A stretch of DNA of 64,000 bases, taken from positions 82,445-146,444 of the forward strand of contig VBWD01000002.1 of NCBI GenBank assembly GCA_006218055.1, written 5' to 3'. The notes beneath the pieces are model-generated. The model was not told the DNA's origin and made no database searches. It saw only the letters and a list, made by a program, of their open reading frames with translations. The stretch is from Gallionellaceae bacterium (GTDB lineage: Bacteria; Pseudomonadota; Gammaproteobacteria; Burkholderiales; Gallionellaceae). Within the stretch, counting starts at the first letter, position 1, and the number at the start of each line of letters is the position of its first letter. Below, piece after piece: positions 18,914 through 27,965 of the stretch. The position numbers and the translations under genes are program-made.

Positions 18914-19560
18914 TCCAGTTCAACCAAGTCTATAAGCGCTATCCCGGCGGGCATGAAGCACTGAAAGATTTGAGCTTCGAGATCACTGAAGGCGAGATGG
19001 TTTATCTCACGGGCCACTCCGGTGCAGGCAAAAGCACCTTGCTCAAACTCATCGCCGCCATCGAGCGTCCTACCAGCGGTAGTGTGTTGGTGAAGGGGCA
19101 GAACATCCGCTCCATCAAGCGTGAAGCCATCCCCGCACTACGCCGCAACATCGGCCTCATCTTCCAAGACCACAAACTCCTGTTCGATCGTAGTGCATTT
19201 GATAACGTGATGCTGCCATTACAGATCGGCGGCTTCGATCACCGTGAATCGGCCAAGCGTGCACGTGCCGCACTGGACAAGGTCGGGCTGCTGGCGCGTG
19301 AAAAAGCCAATCCCATCTCGCTCTCAGGCGGTGAACAGCAACGCCTTTGCATCGCACGTGCCATCGTGAATCGCCCCGCCATCCTGTTGGCCGACGAACC
19401 GACAGGCAATCTGGATAGCGACTACGCCAACGAGATCATGCACATCTTCAAATCGTTCCATCAGGTGGGTGTGACGCTGGTGATCGCTACCCATGCCGAG
19501 AACGTACTGACACAATTCCCAGCACGCGAGTTGCATCTGAAACAGGGAGCGTTGCTGTGA
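18910..19560 (+). CDS. ftsE: Cell-division ATP-binding protein FtsE
   Basis: ABC ATPase of 216 residues working with FtsX at the divisome to activate peptidoglycan hydrolases. Walker [10 protein letters not shown], signature [15 protein letters not shown], Walker [13 protein letters not shown]. The start overlaps the ftsY stop and the stop overlaps the ftsX start. Confidence 0.95.
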   Translation: MIQFNQVYKRYPGGHEALKDLSFEITEGEMVYLTGHSGAGKSTLLKLIAAIERPTSGSVLVKGQNIRSIKREAIPALRRNIGLIFQDHKLLFDRSAFDNVMLPLQIGGFDHRESAKRARAALDKVGLLAREKANPISLSGGEQQRLCIARAIVNRPAILLADEPTGNLDSDYANEIMHIFKSFHQVGVTLVIATHAENVLTQFPARELHLKQGALL

Positions 19561-20462
19561 GTTCACTCATCGAACATCTGCGCGTGTTGCGTACCACCTT
19601 GTTGCGACTGTTGCTGACACCCAATGCGACGCTGTTGAACGTGCTCATCATCGGCATCGCCTTGAGCCTGCCTGTGGGTGGTTACGTGATTCTGAAAAGT
19701 GTGCAGAGCCTGACCGGACAGCTCACCAGCACACCGCAGATCAGCGTGTTCATCAAAGTCGGGACGGGTACTGGCGAAGTCACTCGCATCGGCGATAAGC
19801 TGAAGCAGAACGCCAATATCGAACGTGTCGATTTCGTTCCTCGCGATGTCGCTTTCAAGAAGCTACAGCAAAGCACCGAACTCGCCGAAGTGATGGGTGA
19901 CTTGTCGCAGAATCCCTTGCCCGATGCCTACATCGTCTATCCCAAAGCCACCGATGCAACGGCGATGGAATCCTTACGCGATGAGTTGAAGTCTTGGTCT
20001 CAATTCGACCATGTGCAGCTCGATTCTGCTTGGGTGCATCGGCTAGAAGCAGTTTTGGGATTCGGCAGATTAGCTGTCGCCATCTTGGCCGGATTGTTGA
20101 GCTTCGCCCTCATCGCCATCACCTTCAACACCATCCGCTTGCAGATACTGACGCGACGCGACGAGATCGAGGTCGCCAAGCTGATCGGGGCAACCGATTC
20201 CTTCATCCGCCGCCCCTTCCTCTACTTCGGCCTTACCCAAGGACTACTTGGTGGCATCGCCGCTTGGCTCATCGTATCTGGCAGCGTATTACTGCTAAAC
20301 CATTACTTTGGTGACCTCACCTCGGTCTACGCCAGCGAATTCAGCCTACTCCCCCTATCCCTCGCTGACAGCGTCACCCTGCTCGGTTTCTCCGCCTATC
20401 TGGGCTGGCTGGGCGCATGGTTCTCGGTGTCGCAACATCTGTGGCAGATCGAGCCACGCTGA
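19557..20462 (+). CDS. ftsX: Cell-division permease-like protein FtsX
   Basis: Membrane partner of FtsE, 301 residues. It has an N-terminal helix (about 25-45), a periplasmic domain (TSTPQISVFIKVG to about residue 165, a FtsX extracellular domain), and three C-terminal membrane helices, including AVAILAGLLSFALIAITFNTIRLQI and the start of RRPFLYFGLTQGLLGG. The 4-base overlap with ftsE shows coupling. Confidence 0.93.
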   Translation: MSSLIEHLRVLRTTLLRLLLTPNATLLNVLIIGIALSLPVGGYVILKSVQSLTGQLTSTPQISVFIKVGTGTGEVTRIGDKLKQNANIERVDFVPRDVAFKKLQQSTELAEVMGDLSQNPLPDAYIVYPKATDATAMESLRDELKSWSQFDHVQLDSAWVHRLEAVLGFGRLAVAILAGLLSFALIAITFNTIRLQILTRRDEIEVAKLIGATDSFIRRPFLYFGLTQGLLGGIAAWLIVSGSVLLLNHYFGDLTSVYASEFSLLPLSLADSVTLLGFSAYLGWLGAWFSVSQHLWQIEPR

Positions 20463-20475
20463 ACTTTCCAGACTC

Positions 20476-20505
20476 TTGGCACTCTCAGTCGCCGAGTGCT
20501 AATAT
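20476..20505 (+). promoter_or_regulatory. rpoH: rpoH promoter overlapped by a CIRCE element
   Basis: TTGGCACTC (20476-20484), nine bases, GAGTGCTAA (20494-20502) matches the HrcA-binding CIRCE consensus TTAGCACTC-N9-GAGTGCTAA with one mismatch. The same bases make a sigma-70 promoter: -35 TTGGCA (20476-20481), 18-base spacer, -10 TAATAT (20500-20505). HrcA binding would occlude RNA polymerase. The start codon follows at 20529 after a GGAGG site. Confidence 0.85.
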
Positions 20506-20528
20506 GAAGGCATGAGGAGGGAAAACCC

Positions 20529-21392
20529 ATGAATGCAAGTATGAATCTACCGATACCGTCTGCCGTTGGCAGCTTGGAATCGTACGTTCAATCGGTCAAT
20601 CGTTTCCCTGTGTTGTCGCAAGAGGAAGAAGTTGCTTTGGCGACACGCTTCAGAAACGAGAATGACCTTGATGCCGCGCGCCAGTTGGTGCTATCTCACT
20701 TGCGCGTGGTAGTCAGCGTTGCGCGCGGTTACAACGGCTACGGCCTGCCCCAAGCGGACCTGATCCAAGAGGGCAACATCGGACTGATGAAGGCAGTGAA
20801 ACGCTACGACCCTGAGCGTGGCGTGCGCTTGGTGTCTTTCGCTTTGCACTGGATCCGTGCCGAGATACACGAATACGTGGTGCGCAATTGGCGCATGGTG
20901 AAAATCGCCACTACCAAGGCTCAACGCAAGTTGTTCTTTAATCTGCGCAGCATGAAACAAGGCTTGGAGTCACTTAAACCTCAACAGGTAAAAGAGATCG
21001 CCCAGCAGCTCAATGTGAGCGAGCAGGACGTGGTAGAGATGGAAGCACGCTTTGCCGGACACGAGATGGCGCTCGACCCTCTTGCGGCCGAAGACGACGA
21101 AAGCTATGCCCCCATCCAATATTTAGCTGACAGTGAAGAGCATGAGCCTTCGACGATTTTGGAGACCTCTGAGCGTGAGCGCCTGCAAACGGCGGGGCTT
21201 GCCAAGGCACTAGGCAGCCTAGATGAACGCAGCCGCCGCATCGTGGAAGCACGTTGGCTACGTGAAGATGACTCTGCGACATTGCATGAGTTGGCCGCCG
21301 AGTTCAAGGTATCCGCCGAGCGCATCCGTCAGATCGAGCAAAAGGCCATGAGCAAGATGCAAGGGTTGTTGGCGTTACCTGCATCACGCTAA
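20529..21392 (+). CDS. rpoH: RNA polymerase sigma factor RpoH (sigma-32)
   Basis: Heat-shock sigma factor of 287 residues. It has sigma region 2 (RQLVLSHLRVVVSVARGYNGYGLPQADLIQEGNIGLMKAVKRYDPERG, read in parts), the RpoH box QRKLFFNLR in region C, and region 4 (TLHELAAEFKVSAERIRQIEQKAMSKM, in parts). It directs transcription of chaperone and protease genes. Its own promoter carries a CIRCE element, so HrcA should repress it when GroEL is free. A strong bidirectional terminator follows. Confidence 0.96.
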   Translation: MNASMNLPIPSAVGSLESYVQSVNRFPVLSQEEEVALATRFRNENDLDAARQLVLSHLRVVVSVARGYNGYGLPQADLIQEGNIGLMKAVKRYDPERGVRLVSFALHWIRAEIHEYVVRNWRMVKIATTKAQRKLFFNLRSMKQGLESLKPQQVKEIAQQLNVSEQDVVEMEARFAGHEMALDPLAAEDDESYAPIQYLADSEEHEPSTILETSERERLQTAGLAKALGSLDERSRRIVEARWLREDDSATLHELAAEFKVSAERIRQIEQKAMSKMQGLLALPASR

Positions 21393-21404
21393 TTCATTAA
21401 GCAC

Positions 21405-21446
21405 AAACCAAAGAAGCCGCAGATCACTCTGCGGCTTCTTTGGTTT
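21405..21446. terminator. Bidirectional intrinsic terminator rpoH/sspB
   Basis: Perfect 18-bp arms AAACCAAAGAAGCCGCAG (21405-21422) and CTGCGGCTTCTTTGGTTT (21429-21446) with a six-base loop and T/A tracts at both ends. Separates convergent rpoH and sspB. Confidence 0.93.
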
Positions 21447-21455
21447 TGCAGCTCG

Positions 21456-21860
21456 TTATTTCACAACGGTGAGTTTTGGCTTGCTCGGTGTTGGCGGAGT
21501 CTCATCCGGCTCGCTATCTTGTATCGCAGCGACGGGGGATGACTCTTGCCCTTGGAACACCAAGCCCTGCCCCGTTTCCTTGGCAAAGATACCGATTACC
21601 GATGAAACAGGGACGATGATCTGGTGAGCCACACCACCGAAACGCCCCCCACAAGTGATGTCTTCATTGCCTAGGTGCAGATTCTTCACCGCATCCACAC
21701 CGATGTTGAGGACGATTTTGCCATCCTTCACATAAGCCAGCGGCACTTGCGTGTAGTCATCCACCTGCACCGCCAGATAAGGCGTGTAGCCAGCATCACC
21801 GCACCACTCGTGGATAGCACGGATCAGGTACGGCTTGGTGGAGGGTTCGCTCTTCGCCAT
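21456..21860 (-). CDS. sspB: ClpXP protease specificity-enhancing factor SspB
   Basis: SspB delivers ssrA-tagged proteins to ClpXP. The 134-residue product has the substrate-binding fold (YLAVQVDDYTQVPLAYVKDGKIVLNI) and a disordered Pro/Ser linker ending in a ClpX-binding tail (KPKLTVVK) like the family XB motif. It starts 3 bases after the sspA stop, as in most beta- and gammaproteobacteria. Confidence 0.94.
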   Translation of the reverse strand: MAKSEPSTKPYLIRAIHEWCGDAGYTPYLAVQVDDYTQVPLAYVKDGKIVLNIGVDAVKNLHLGNEDITCGGRFGGVAHQIIVPVSSVIGIFAKETGQGLVFQGQESSPVAAIQDSEPDETPPTPSKPKLTVVK

Positions 21861-21863
21861 GAA

Positions 21864-22463
21864 TTACTTACGCATGGCCTTTTCGGCTGGCGTCATCGCC
21901 TCGATGAAGCCAGGACGAGAAAAAATACGTTCCGCATATTTCATCAGAGGGGTCGCATCTTTATCCAAGTGGATACCGTAGTGATCCAGGCGCCACAGCA
22001 ACGGTGCGATCGCCACGTCAAGCATGGAGAACTCGTCACCCAGCATAAACTTCTGTTTGGCGAACACAGGTGCTATCTGAGTCAAGTTTGCCTGCACAGC
22101 TGCCCTAGCTTTCTCTGCGATCTTGGCGTTATTGCTCTCAAGTCCTGAGATGTGGCAAAACAACTCTTGTTCGAAACGATGTAGGAACAAGCGCGCGCGC
22201 GCGCGCATGACAGGGTCAGGCGGCATCAATTGAGGATGAGGGAAACGCTCATCGATGTATTCGTTGATGATGTTGGCTTCGTACAGGATGAGGTCGCGCT
22301 CAACGAGCACGGGAACCTTGTTATACGGATTCATCACGGCCAAGTCTTCCGGCATGTTGAGCACATCAACGTCGATGACTTGGAAGTCCATGCCCTTTTC
22401 GAACAGCACGAAACGACAACGATGGCTGTAGGGATCTGTCGTCCCAGAATAGAGTGTCATCAT
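21864..22463 (-). CDS. sspA: Stringent starvation protein A (GST fold)
   Basis: RNA polymerase-associated regulator of 199 residues. I choose ATG 22463 (MMTLYSGTTDPYSHRC) with AGGTG upstream; GTG 22475 is an alternative. The thioredoxin-like N-terminal domain (KVPVLVERDLILYEANIINEYIDERFPHPQLMP, in parts) lacks glutathione-transferase catalytic residues, as in other SspA. A (GC)8 tract encodes part of the RARARLF region. It is co-transcribed with sspB and lies next to petABC, a recurrent order. Confidence 0.93.
   Translation of the reverse strand: MMTLYSGTTDPYSHRCRFVLFEKGMDFQVIDVDVLNMPEDLAVMNPYNKVPVLVERDLILYEANIINEYIDERFPHPQLMPPDPVMRARARLFLHRFEQELFCHISGLESNNAKIAEKARAAVQANLTQIAPVFAKQKFMLGDEFSMLDVAIAPLLWRLDHYGIHLDKDATPLMKYAERIFSRPGFIEAMTPAEKAMRK
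22191..22206. repeat. sspA: (GC)8 dinucleotide tract within sspA
   Basis: Sixteen bases of uninterrupted GC repeats, encoding alternating Arg-Ala on the minus strand (MRARARL). A one-unit change would shift the frame. Confidence 0.9.
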
Positions 22464-22504
22464 AATAAAAAGCACCTAAAATCAAATTACTGGGATAAAA
22501 AACC

Positions 22505-22530
22505 AAAAAGGCGGAGCAATCTGCTCCGCC
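22505..22530 (-). terminator. Intrinsic terminator of petABC
   Basis: Minus-strand stem GGCGGAGCA-GAT-TGCTCCGCC (22510-22530) followed by a T-run (complement of 22501-22509 A-rich). It lies 62 bases after the petC stop and before the sspA upstream region. Confidence 0.9.
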
Positions 22531-22592
22531 ATTTAGGAACTTATTGAAACGGTGCGGAAATTACCACAAACCCGCCACCAATTTCAATCCGC

Positions 22593-23324
22593 TTAGTGGA
22601 TATCTTTCCAGATTTCCTTCTTCAGCGCATAAACCAGCACTAACAGTACCGATAGGAAGGCTAAAACGATCCAACCAATCTGTTGGCGCACCAGCTTGGA
22701 TGGCTCACTCATAAATACCAGATAGTTGGTCAGATCACCGACTGCGGCATCGTATTCAGCGGGTTGCATCGAGCCAGGCGTCTTCAAAATCAGCTTCTTG
22801 ACGTCGTGACCTTCATGCTGCTCCACCTCTATCGCTTGCTCACCTTGCAAGTCAGCCAATACGAACGGCATGCCAACGCTTGGGAACGCTGTGTTGTTCC
22901 AACCGCTGGTACGTGTGGTATCCACATAGAAACTACGCATGTAGGTGTACAGCCAGTCCGGACTACGTGAACGTGCGATGACGCTCAAGTCAGGTGGTGC
23001 CACGCCATAGGCCAGCTTTGCAGAGTTGGAGTCCATCGCCGCTTGCATGGTGGAACCGATCTTGACGTCTTCCGGCAGCTCCAGTTCCTTTTTGATCTGC
23101 TCTTCCGACATCCCGATATCAGTTAAACGGTTGTAACGCATGTAACTTGCTGCGTGACAAGCCAAGCAGCGAGAAGTAAACAACTTCGCACCCCGTTGCA
23201 GTGAAGCCTGATCTTTCAGATTGACCGGCGCTGTATCCAAATGAACGCCAGCACCGCTGGCGATGGCCATTGCCGGTACTGCGCACAGCAGTACCAACAT
23301 CCCTATTTTTTTGATTGCATTCAT
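22593..23324 (-). CDS. petC: Cytochrome bc1 complex, cytochrome c1
   Basis: Membrane-anchored c-type cytochrome carrying electrons from the Rieske centre to soluble cytochrome c. The 243-residue product has a signal (MNAIKKIGMLVLLCAVPAMAIA), one heme site CLACH in SRCLACHAAS, a C-terminal anchor (IGWIVLAFLSVLLVLVYAL) and typical KLAYGVAPPDLSVIARSR. It is the third gene of petABC and ends at a terminator. Confidence 0.95.
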   Translation of the reverse strand: MNAIKKIGMLVLLCAVPAMAIASGAGVHLDTAPVNLKDQASLQRGAKLFTSRCLACHAASYMRYNRLTDIGMSEEQIKKELELPEDVKIGSTMQAAMDSNSAKLAYGVAPPDLSVIARSRSPDWLYTYMRSFYVDTTRTSGWNNTAFPSVGMPFVLADLQGEQAIEVEQHEGHDVKKLILKTPGSMQPAEYDAAVGDLTNYLVFMSEPSKLVRQQIGWIVLAFLSVLLVLVYALKKEIWKDIH

Positions 23325-23343
23325 GTCAACGAACCTCTCTCAA

Positions 23344-24582
23344 TTATTTGGACGTCACACGATCAGGCTCTGGCTTGCACTTATCGATCTTGGTATACCA
23401 AGGCATCAAGAAGAAGAAGGCAAAATAGACGACCGCCAACACACGCGAGATCCATGTGTACAACTCAGTAGCAGGCATCAAACCCAGATAACCCAAACCA
23501 ACGAAGCTCACCACGAAGGCAGCCAAGAAAGCTTTGTAAATCGGACCACGATAACGGATCGACTTCACTTGCCCGCGATCAAGCCAAGGCAATGCAAAGA
23601 AGATCACAGTCGCCACGCCCATCGCCACAACGCCAGGGAACTGTGAGCCAAACAGCGGAGGCACAGCACGCAAGATCGCGTAATACGGTGTGAAGTACCA
23701 CACTGGAGCGATGTGCTCAGGTGTCTTCATCGGGTTAGCAGGGACGAAGTTGTTGTACTCCAAGAAGTAGCCACCCATGTCCGGCGCGAAAAAGATGATC
23801 GCTACGAACACGATCAAGAACGCAACCGCTGCCACCGCATCTTTAACCACCATGTAGGGGAAGAATGGGATGCCATCCACCGGATGACCGTCCGGACCTT
23901 TGTGCTTTTTGATCTCGACACCGTCTGGGTTGTTGGAACCCACTTCATGCAAAGCAACCAAGTGAGCCACGATGATCAACACCAAGATCAGCGGGATGGC
24001 AACCACGTGCAATGCGAAGAAACGGTTCAAGGTGATGTCGGACACCACGAAGTCACCACGGATCAGGATTGCCAAGTCTGGGCCAACGAAGGGCACGGAC
24101 GAGAACAGATTCACGATCACTTGAGCCCCCCAGAACGACATCTGCCCCCATGGCAACAAATAGCCCATGAAAGCTTCGCCCATCAGTGCGAGGTAAATGA
24201 TCATGCCGATGATCCACAACAATTCACGTGGTTTGCGGTACGAGCCGTACATCAAGCCACGGAACATATGCAGATAGATCACGATGAAGAACATCGATGC
24301 GCCCGTCGAGTGGATATTGCGAAGAATCCAACCCAACTGGACGTCGCGCATGATGTATTCGACAGAGGCAAAAGCGAATAGCGCATCCGGCTTGTAGTTC
24401 ATCGTCAGGAAGATACCGCTGACGATCTGGATGACCAACACCAGTAGTGCTAGACCACCGAAGAAATACCAGAAGTTGAAGTTCTTCGGTGCGTAGTATT
24501 CGGAAGCGTGTGCCTTCCAAGTGGACGTTAGCGGGAAACGTTCATCGACCCAAGCAAGTAGATTTTTAAGTAAATTCATCAT
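23344..24582 (-). CDS. petB: Cytochrome bc1 complex, cytochrome b
   Basis: Integral di-heme quinol oxidase subunit, 412 residues. Early helices carry the histidine pairs (residues in the NIHSTGASMFF and FFALHVVAIPL segments) that bind the two b hemes, and the Qo-site PEWY-type motif is present in the variant APVWYFTPYYAILR (PVWY instead of PEWY). It follows petA with a 4-base overlap. Confidence 0.96.
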   Translation of the reverse strand: MMNLLKNLLAWVDERFPLTSTWKAHASEYYAPKNFNFWYFFGGLALLVLVIQIVSGIFLTMNYKPDALFAFASVEYIMRDVQLGWILRNIHSTGASMFFIVIYLHMFRGLMYGSYRKPRELLWIIGMIIYLALMGEAFMGYLLPWGQMSFWGAQVIVNLFSSVPFVGPDLAILIRGDFVVSDITLNRFFALHVVAIPLILVLIIVAHLVALHEVGSNNPDGVEIKKHKGPDGHPVDGIPFFPYMVVKDAVAAVAFLIVFVAIIFFAPDMGGYFLEYNNFVPANPMKTPEHIAPVWYFTPYYAILRAVPPLFGSQFPGVVAMGVATVIFFALPWLDRGQVKSIRYRGPIYKAFLAAFVVSFVGLGYLGLMPATELYTWISRVLAVVYFAFFFLMPWYTKIDKCKPEPDRVTSK

Positions 24583-25208
24583 GCTGTTGCCCCCTTATCA
24601 GCCGGCTGACCACCCTTGAGCTTACTTTTGTCATCATCCCCAATCAATAAGCGTGTCTCACTCAAATACTGGTGGGGCGGGATAATCAGATTAGTAGGTG
24701 CTGGAACGCCCTTGAATACACGAGCGGCCAAGTCGAAGCGGGAACCATGGCAAGGACAGAACCAACCGCCTGCCCAGTTTGCTCCCAAATCGGCCGGGGA
24801 AACTTCAGGACGGAAAGTCGGCGAACAACCCAAATGCGTACAAACCCCAAGAACCACCAACACCTCAGGCTTGATAGAACGAGTTGCGTTGTTACAGTAT
24901 TCTGGCTGTTGCGGTATTGACGAAGTTGGGTCGGCCAAATCACCGTCATGCTTGGCTAACAGCTCCAGCATCTCCGGAGTACGGCGCACGATCCAGACCG
25001 GCTTACCTTGCCACTCGATGCTGATCATCGTGCCCGGTTCGATCGCACCAATGTCTACTTCGACTGGTGCACCTGCTGCCTTTGCGCGTTCGCTTGGCAT
25101 CAAGCTCATTACGAACGGCGCTCCCGCTCCCGCTGCCGCCACACCACCCGCCGCTGCTGTTGCGACAAATAGCATTCGTCGCTTACTTTGATCTACATTC
25201 TCGGTCAT
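24579..25208 (-). CDS. petA: Cytochrome bc1 complex, Rieske iron-sulfur subunit
   Basis: Product of 209 residues from ATG 25208 (AAGGG at nine bases); a longer start at 25217 exists. The N-terminus has KRRMLFVATAAAGG, a twin-arginine-like signal anchor, so insertion should use the Tat system encoded at 27.9-29.2 kb. The [2Fe-2S] ligands are in CTHLGCSP and CPCHGSRF. First gene of the petABC operon. Confidence 0.95.
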   Translation of the reverse strand: MTENVDQSKRRMLFVATAAAGGVAAAGAGAPFVMSLMPSERAKAAGAPVEVDIGAIEPGTMISIEWQGKPVWIVRRTPEMLELLAKHDGDLADPTSSIPQQPEYCNNATRSIKPEVLVVLGVCTHLGCSPTFRPEVSPADLGANWAGGWFCPCHGSRFDLAARVFKGVPAPTNLIIPPHQYLSETRLLIGDDDKSKLKGGQPADKGATA

Positions 25209-25387
25209 ATCCCTCATCCCTTCTGAAATACGTCACACAAAAAAACGACCTGCACTAGAGCTGCTATGCACAGAGATATCGTTTGGTAATAGAGGATGGC
25301 ACTGCTTGTCTTACGAATAGTAATTTGACAAACTGAAGTCCGACTCCCCAATCAGAACTTCATGCCGACAACGGCACTACAAGAAAA

Positions 25388-25813
25388 TCAATTGTTCTTC
25401 GCGCCCTGCTTGACCCACTTGCGAATGGCCAAGATGTATTGACGATCCAAAGTACCTGCGGCGTTCAAGCCCATGGGCATCTTCAAACCTTTGTTGGTGC
25501 CGGTCAGTAACTTGGAAAGGGTGCTTGCTTCGCTATTTCCTGGGATGACCACTTTGCCAAATTTAGTGCCCTTCATCAGGTTCTCGTATGAAGTCAAATC
25601 AAGGCCGCTCTTGGCAAAGCCCTTGCCGCCAGGCTTGTGACAACTGACACAATAATCATCCATAATCGGCTGAATGTCTTTTTTGTAGCTCACATCCGCC
25701 GAACGCAGGACATTCATCGCATCATGTGCAGGATCATCCGCTCTGTATTCCGCCATCGCATTAAACGAGAGCGCGCTCAAAATGATACCGCCCACTAACA
25801 TCATTTTATTCAT
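25388..25813 (-). CDS. Exported c-type cytochrome, single heme
   Basis: I use ATG 25813 (MNKMMLVGGII, GGGGAGG five bases upstream), 141 residues; the longer upstream reading frame lacks a ribosome-binding site. It has a cleavable signal ending near ANAMAEY-like residues (SFNAMAEYRADD) and one heme site CVSCH in DYCVSCHKPGG, then KSGLDLTSYENLMKG, the pattern of planctomycete-type cytochrome c domains also common in betaproteobacteria. It lies upstream of petABC in the same direction and could be an electron carrier of bc1 or of another periplasmic route; this is inferred from position only. Confidence 0.82.
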   Translation of the reverse strand: MNKMMLVGGIILSALSFNAMAEYRADDPAHDAMNVLRSADVSYKKDIQPIMDDYCVSCHKPGGKGFAKSGLDLTSYENLMKGTKFGKVVIPGNSEASTLSKLLTGTNKGLKMPMGLNAAGTLDRQYILAIRKWVKQGAKNN

Positions 25814-26017
25814 AACAACCTCCCCAAGGTGACTTCTGTGCGGAAATCCAGTCCGTCTTAAAGTCACAACCCTCACAGCTGAATGGCGCTGCCCCACCAC
25901 AATCAAGACTCAATCCAAGCTGTTTGACTAACCCGAACGGGTTATATCAAAAACAGGCCCGAATACTACGCAACGTGCTTCCAGAATGCAACGCGCGGCA
26001 ATCACAAATGCCACAGA

Positions 26018-26764
26018 TTAAATCGGATTAAATTGATCAAAAAATCGGTGCTCCAAACCAAATCTGGCAACAAGGCGCTCCCCAAGCATATGAATTCCAT
26101 AGCGTTCTGTCGCATGATGACCTGCCGCAATGAAGGCCACCCCCGTTTCTTGGGCTAGATGAAAACATTGCTCAGAAGCCTCACCTGTCAAAAAAACTTC
26201 GACTCCTAGGGCGATGGCTTGCTCAAAATAGCTCTGCCCTCCACCACTGCACCAGGCCACTCGAGTGATATTCATCCCTAGGTCTCCGATGACTTGCGGT
26301 TCTCGCTGCAAGCTTTCTGCGATACTCCGCTTCAAATCATCCAGCGACTTAGGGGCAAGCAATCTTCCACGGCAAGCGATTTCTTGTTCTCCAAATCTCC
26401 CCTCTTCGACAAAACCCAAACGTATACCCAATTGCGCGTTGTTGCCCAATTCTGAGTGCGCGTCAAGAGGCAAGTGATAGGCCAACAGGCTGACATCGTG
26501 CTGCAATAGGTGGGCGATGCGACGTTTTTTGATACCCGTGATACTGGCATCTTCGCTGCGCCAAAAATAACCATGGTGGACGAGGATGGCATCAGCCCCC
26601 CACGCTGTAGCGGCTTCCAAGACCGCTTGCGATGCGGTCACCGCAGTAGCGATACGTCGCACCTCTGGCCTACCCTCGACTTGCACCCCGTTCGGGCAAT
26701 AGTCATGAAATCGACTGACCGCCAGCTCGCTTCCGATATAATCCCGCAACTCGATTAACTGCAT
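26018..26764 (-). CDS. Nif3-like dinuclear metal-centre protein (YbgI family)
   Basis: The start ATG 26764 (MQLIELRDYIGSELAV) has AAGGG eight bases upstream; GTG 26773 is an alternative. The 248-residue product has the conserved metal-binding His/Asp/Glu set: ILVHHGYFW, LLAYHLPLDAHSELGNNAQLG, and FIAAGHHATERYG near the C-terminus. Family members are toroidal hexamers with a two-metal site and, in several organisms, GTP cyclohydrolase I-type activity is reported, but the role remains unclear. It is divergent from the HtrA protease, as in several relatives. Confidence 0.9.
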   Translation of the reverse strand: MQLIELRDYIGSELAVSRFHDYCPNGVQVEGRPEVRRIATAVTASQAVLEAATAWGADAILVHHGYFWRSEDASITGIKKRRIAHLLQHDVSLLAYHLPLDAHSELGNNAQLGIRLGFVEEGRFGEQEIACRGRLLAPKSLDDLKRSIAESLQREPQVIGDLGMNITRVAWCSGGGQSYFEQAIALGVEVFLTGEASEQCFHLAQETGVAFIAAGHHATERYGIHMLGERLVARFGLEHRFFDQFNPI

Positions 26765-26802
26765 CACAATCACCCTTCTTCATTGGTTGTTCGGATCATA
26801 AC

Positions 26803-27963
26803 ATGCGTAAATTCTGGCTTTTGTTCGCCCAAGCCACCACCATCGGACTGGCGGTGCTCTTTGTCATCAACACACTAAAACCCACGCTACTCCCCACTGC
26901 AGCTCGCGGCGGTATCGTCACACTTTATGAGGATGAAAAAGTAGAGACCGTAAGCGACCTCCCCAACGTAGGCTTCAGCCGCGCTGCAAAAAAAGTGATG
27001 CCTGCCGTGGTGAATATCTTCACTACAAGCGAGGTGAAACAACAGGCCCATCCCTTCATGGATGATCCGCGCTTCCGCTTCTTTTTTGGCGATGAGTTCA
27101 ATGACAACGCAGCGCAACAGAATTCCAGCCTAGGATCCGGTGTTCTCGTCAGCCATGACGGCTACATCCTCACCAATCATCACGTGGTGGAATCCGCCGA
27201 CCAAATCGAGGTCGCGTTTGCCGATGGACGCAAGGCCAAGGGACATATTGTTGGCACCGATCCAGACACAGACCTCGCCGTCATCAAAGTGGATATCGGC
27301 AACGATCTTCCAGCCGTCACCTTTGCCGGTCCCGAGGCGGCACATGTAGGCGATATCGTGCTAGCTGTGGGCAATCCATTCGGCGTGGGGCAGACCGTCA
27401 CCATGGGTATCGTCAGCGCACTCAAGCGCAATCACCTTGGCCTGAACACGTTTGAGAACTTCATCCAGACCGATGCTGCGATCAACCCCGGCAACTCAGG
27501 TGGTGCACTGGCCGATGTGGAAGGAAACTTGCTGGGCATCAACAGCGCTATCTATTCACCTAACGGCGGTTCGCTGGGTATTGGCTTCGCAATACCAGTG
27601 AGCACCGCGAAGAAGATCATGGAGCAAATCATTCAGAACGGCTCAGTGACTCGAGGCTGGATCGGAGTAGCCGTTCAAGACATGACGCCAGAATTGGCCG
27701 AATCTTTTAAATTGAAAGACACTCAAGGCGTACTCATTTCAGAAGTGGTACGCGGTAGCCCAGCGGACAAAGCAGGCATCAAACCGGGAGATATCTTGGT
27801 GAGCATCGCTGACAGTGCATTGTCAGATTCCACTGTCATGCTAGAGACCATCTCAGCGCTCGTACCCGGCAACACTGTGTCACTCAAGCTACTGCGGAAT
27901 CAAACCGATGTCGTCGTACAGGTCAAGGTCGGCAAACGCCCGAAACCAAAAGTGGCTGAGTAG
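26803..27963 (+). CDS. HtrA/Deg-type serine protease (one PDZ domain)
   Basis: Envelope protease of 386 residues with an N-terminal anchor helix (MRKFWLLFAQATTIGLAVLF), making it DegS/AlgW-like. Catalytic His127 in LTNHHVVES, Asp157 in DPDTDLAVIK and Ser232 in NPGNSGGALAD. A single PDZ domain follows (RGSPADKAGIKPGDILVSI). Relatives sense misfolded outer-membrane proteins and cleave anti-sigma factors, or act as quality-control proteases. It is convergent with tatC. Confidence 0.9.
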   Translation: MRKFWLLFAQATTIGLAVLFVINTLKPTLLPTAARGGIVTLYEDEKVETVSDLPNVGFSRAAKKVMPAVVNIFTTSEVKQQAHPFMDDPRFRFFFGDEFNDNAAQQNSSLGSGVLVSHDGYILTNHHVVESADQIEVAFADGRKAKGHIVGTDPDTDLAVIKVDIGNDLPAVTFAGPEAAHVGDIVLAVGNPFGVGQTVTMGIVSALKRNHLGLNTFENFIQTDAAINPGNSGGALADVEGNLLGINSAIYSPNGGSLGIGFAIPVSTAKKIMEQIIQNGSVTRGWIGVAVQDMTPELAESFKLKDTQGVLISEVVRGSPADKAGIKPGDILVSIADSALSDSTVMLETISALVPGNTVSLKLLRNQTDVVVQVKVGKRPKPKVAE

Positions 27964-27965
27964 TA

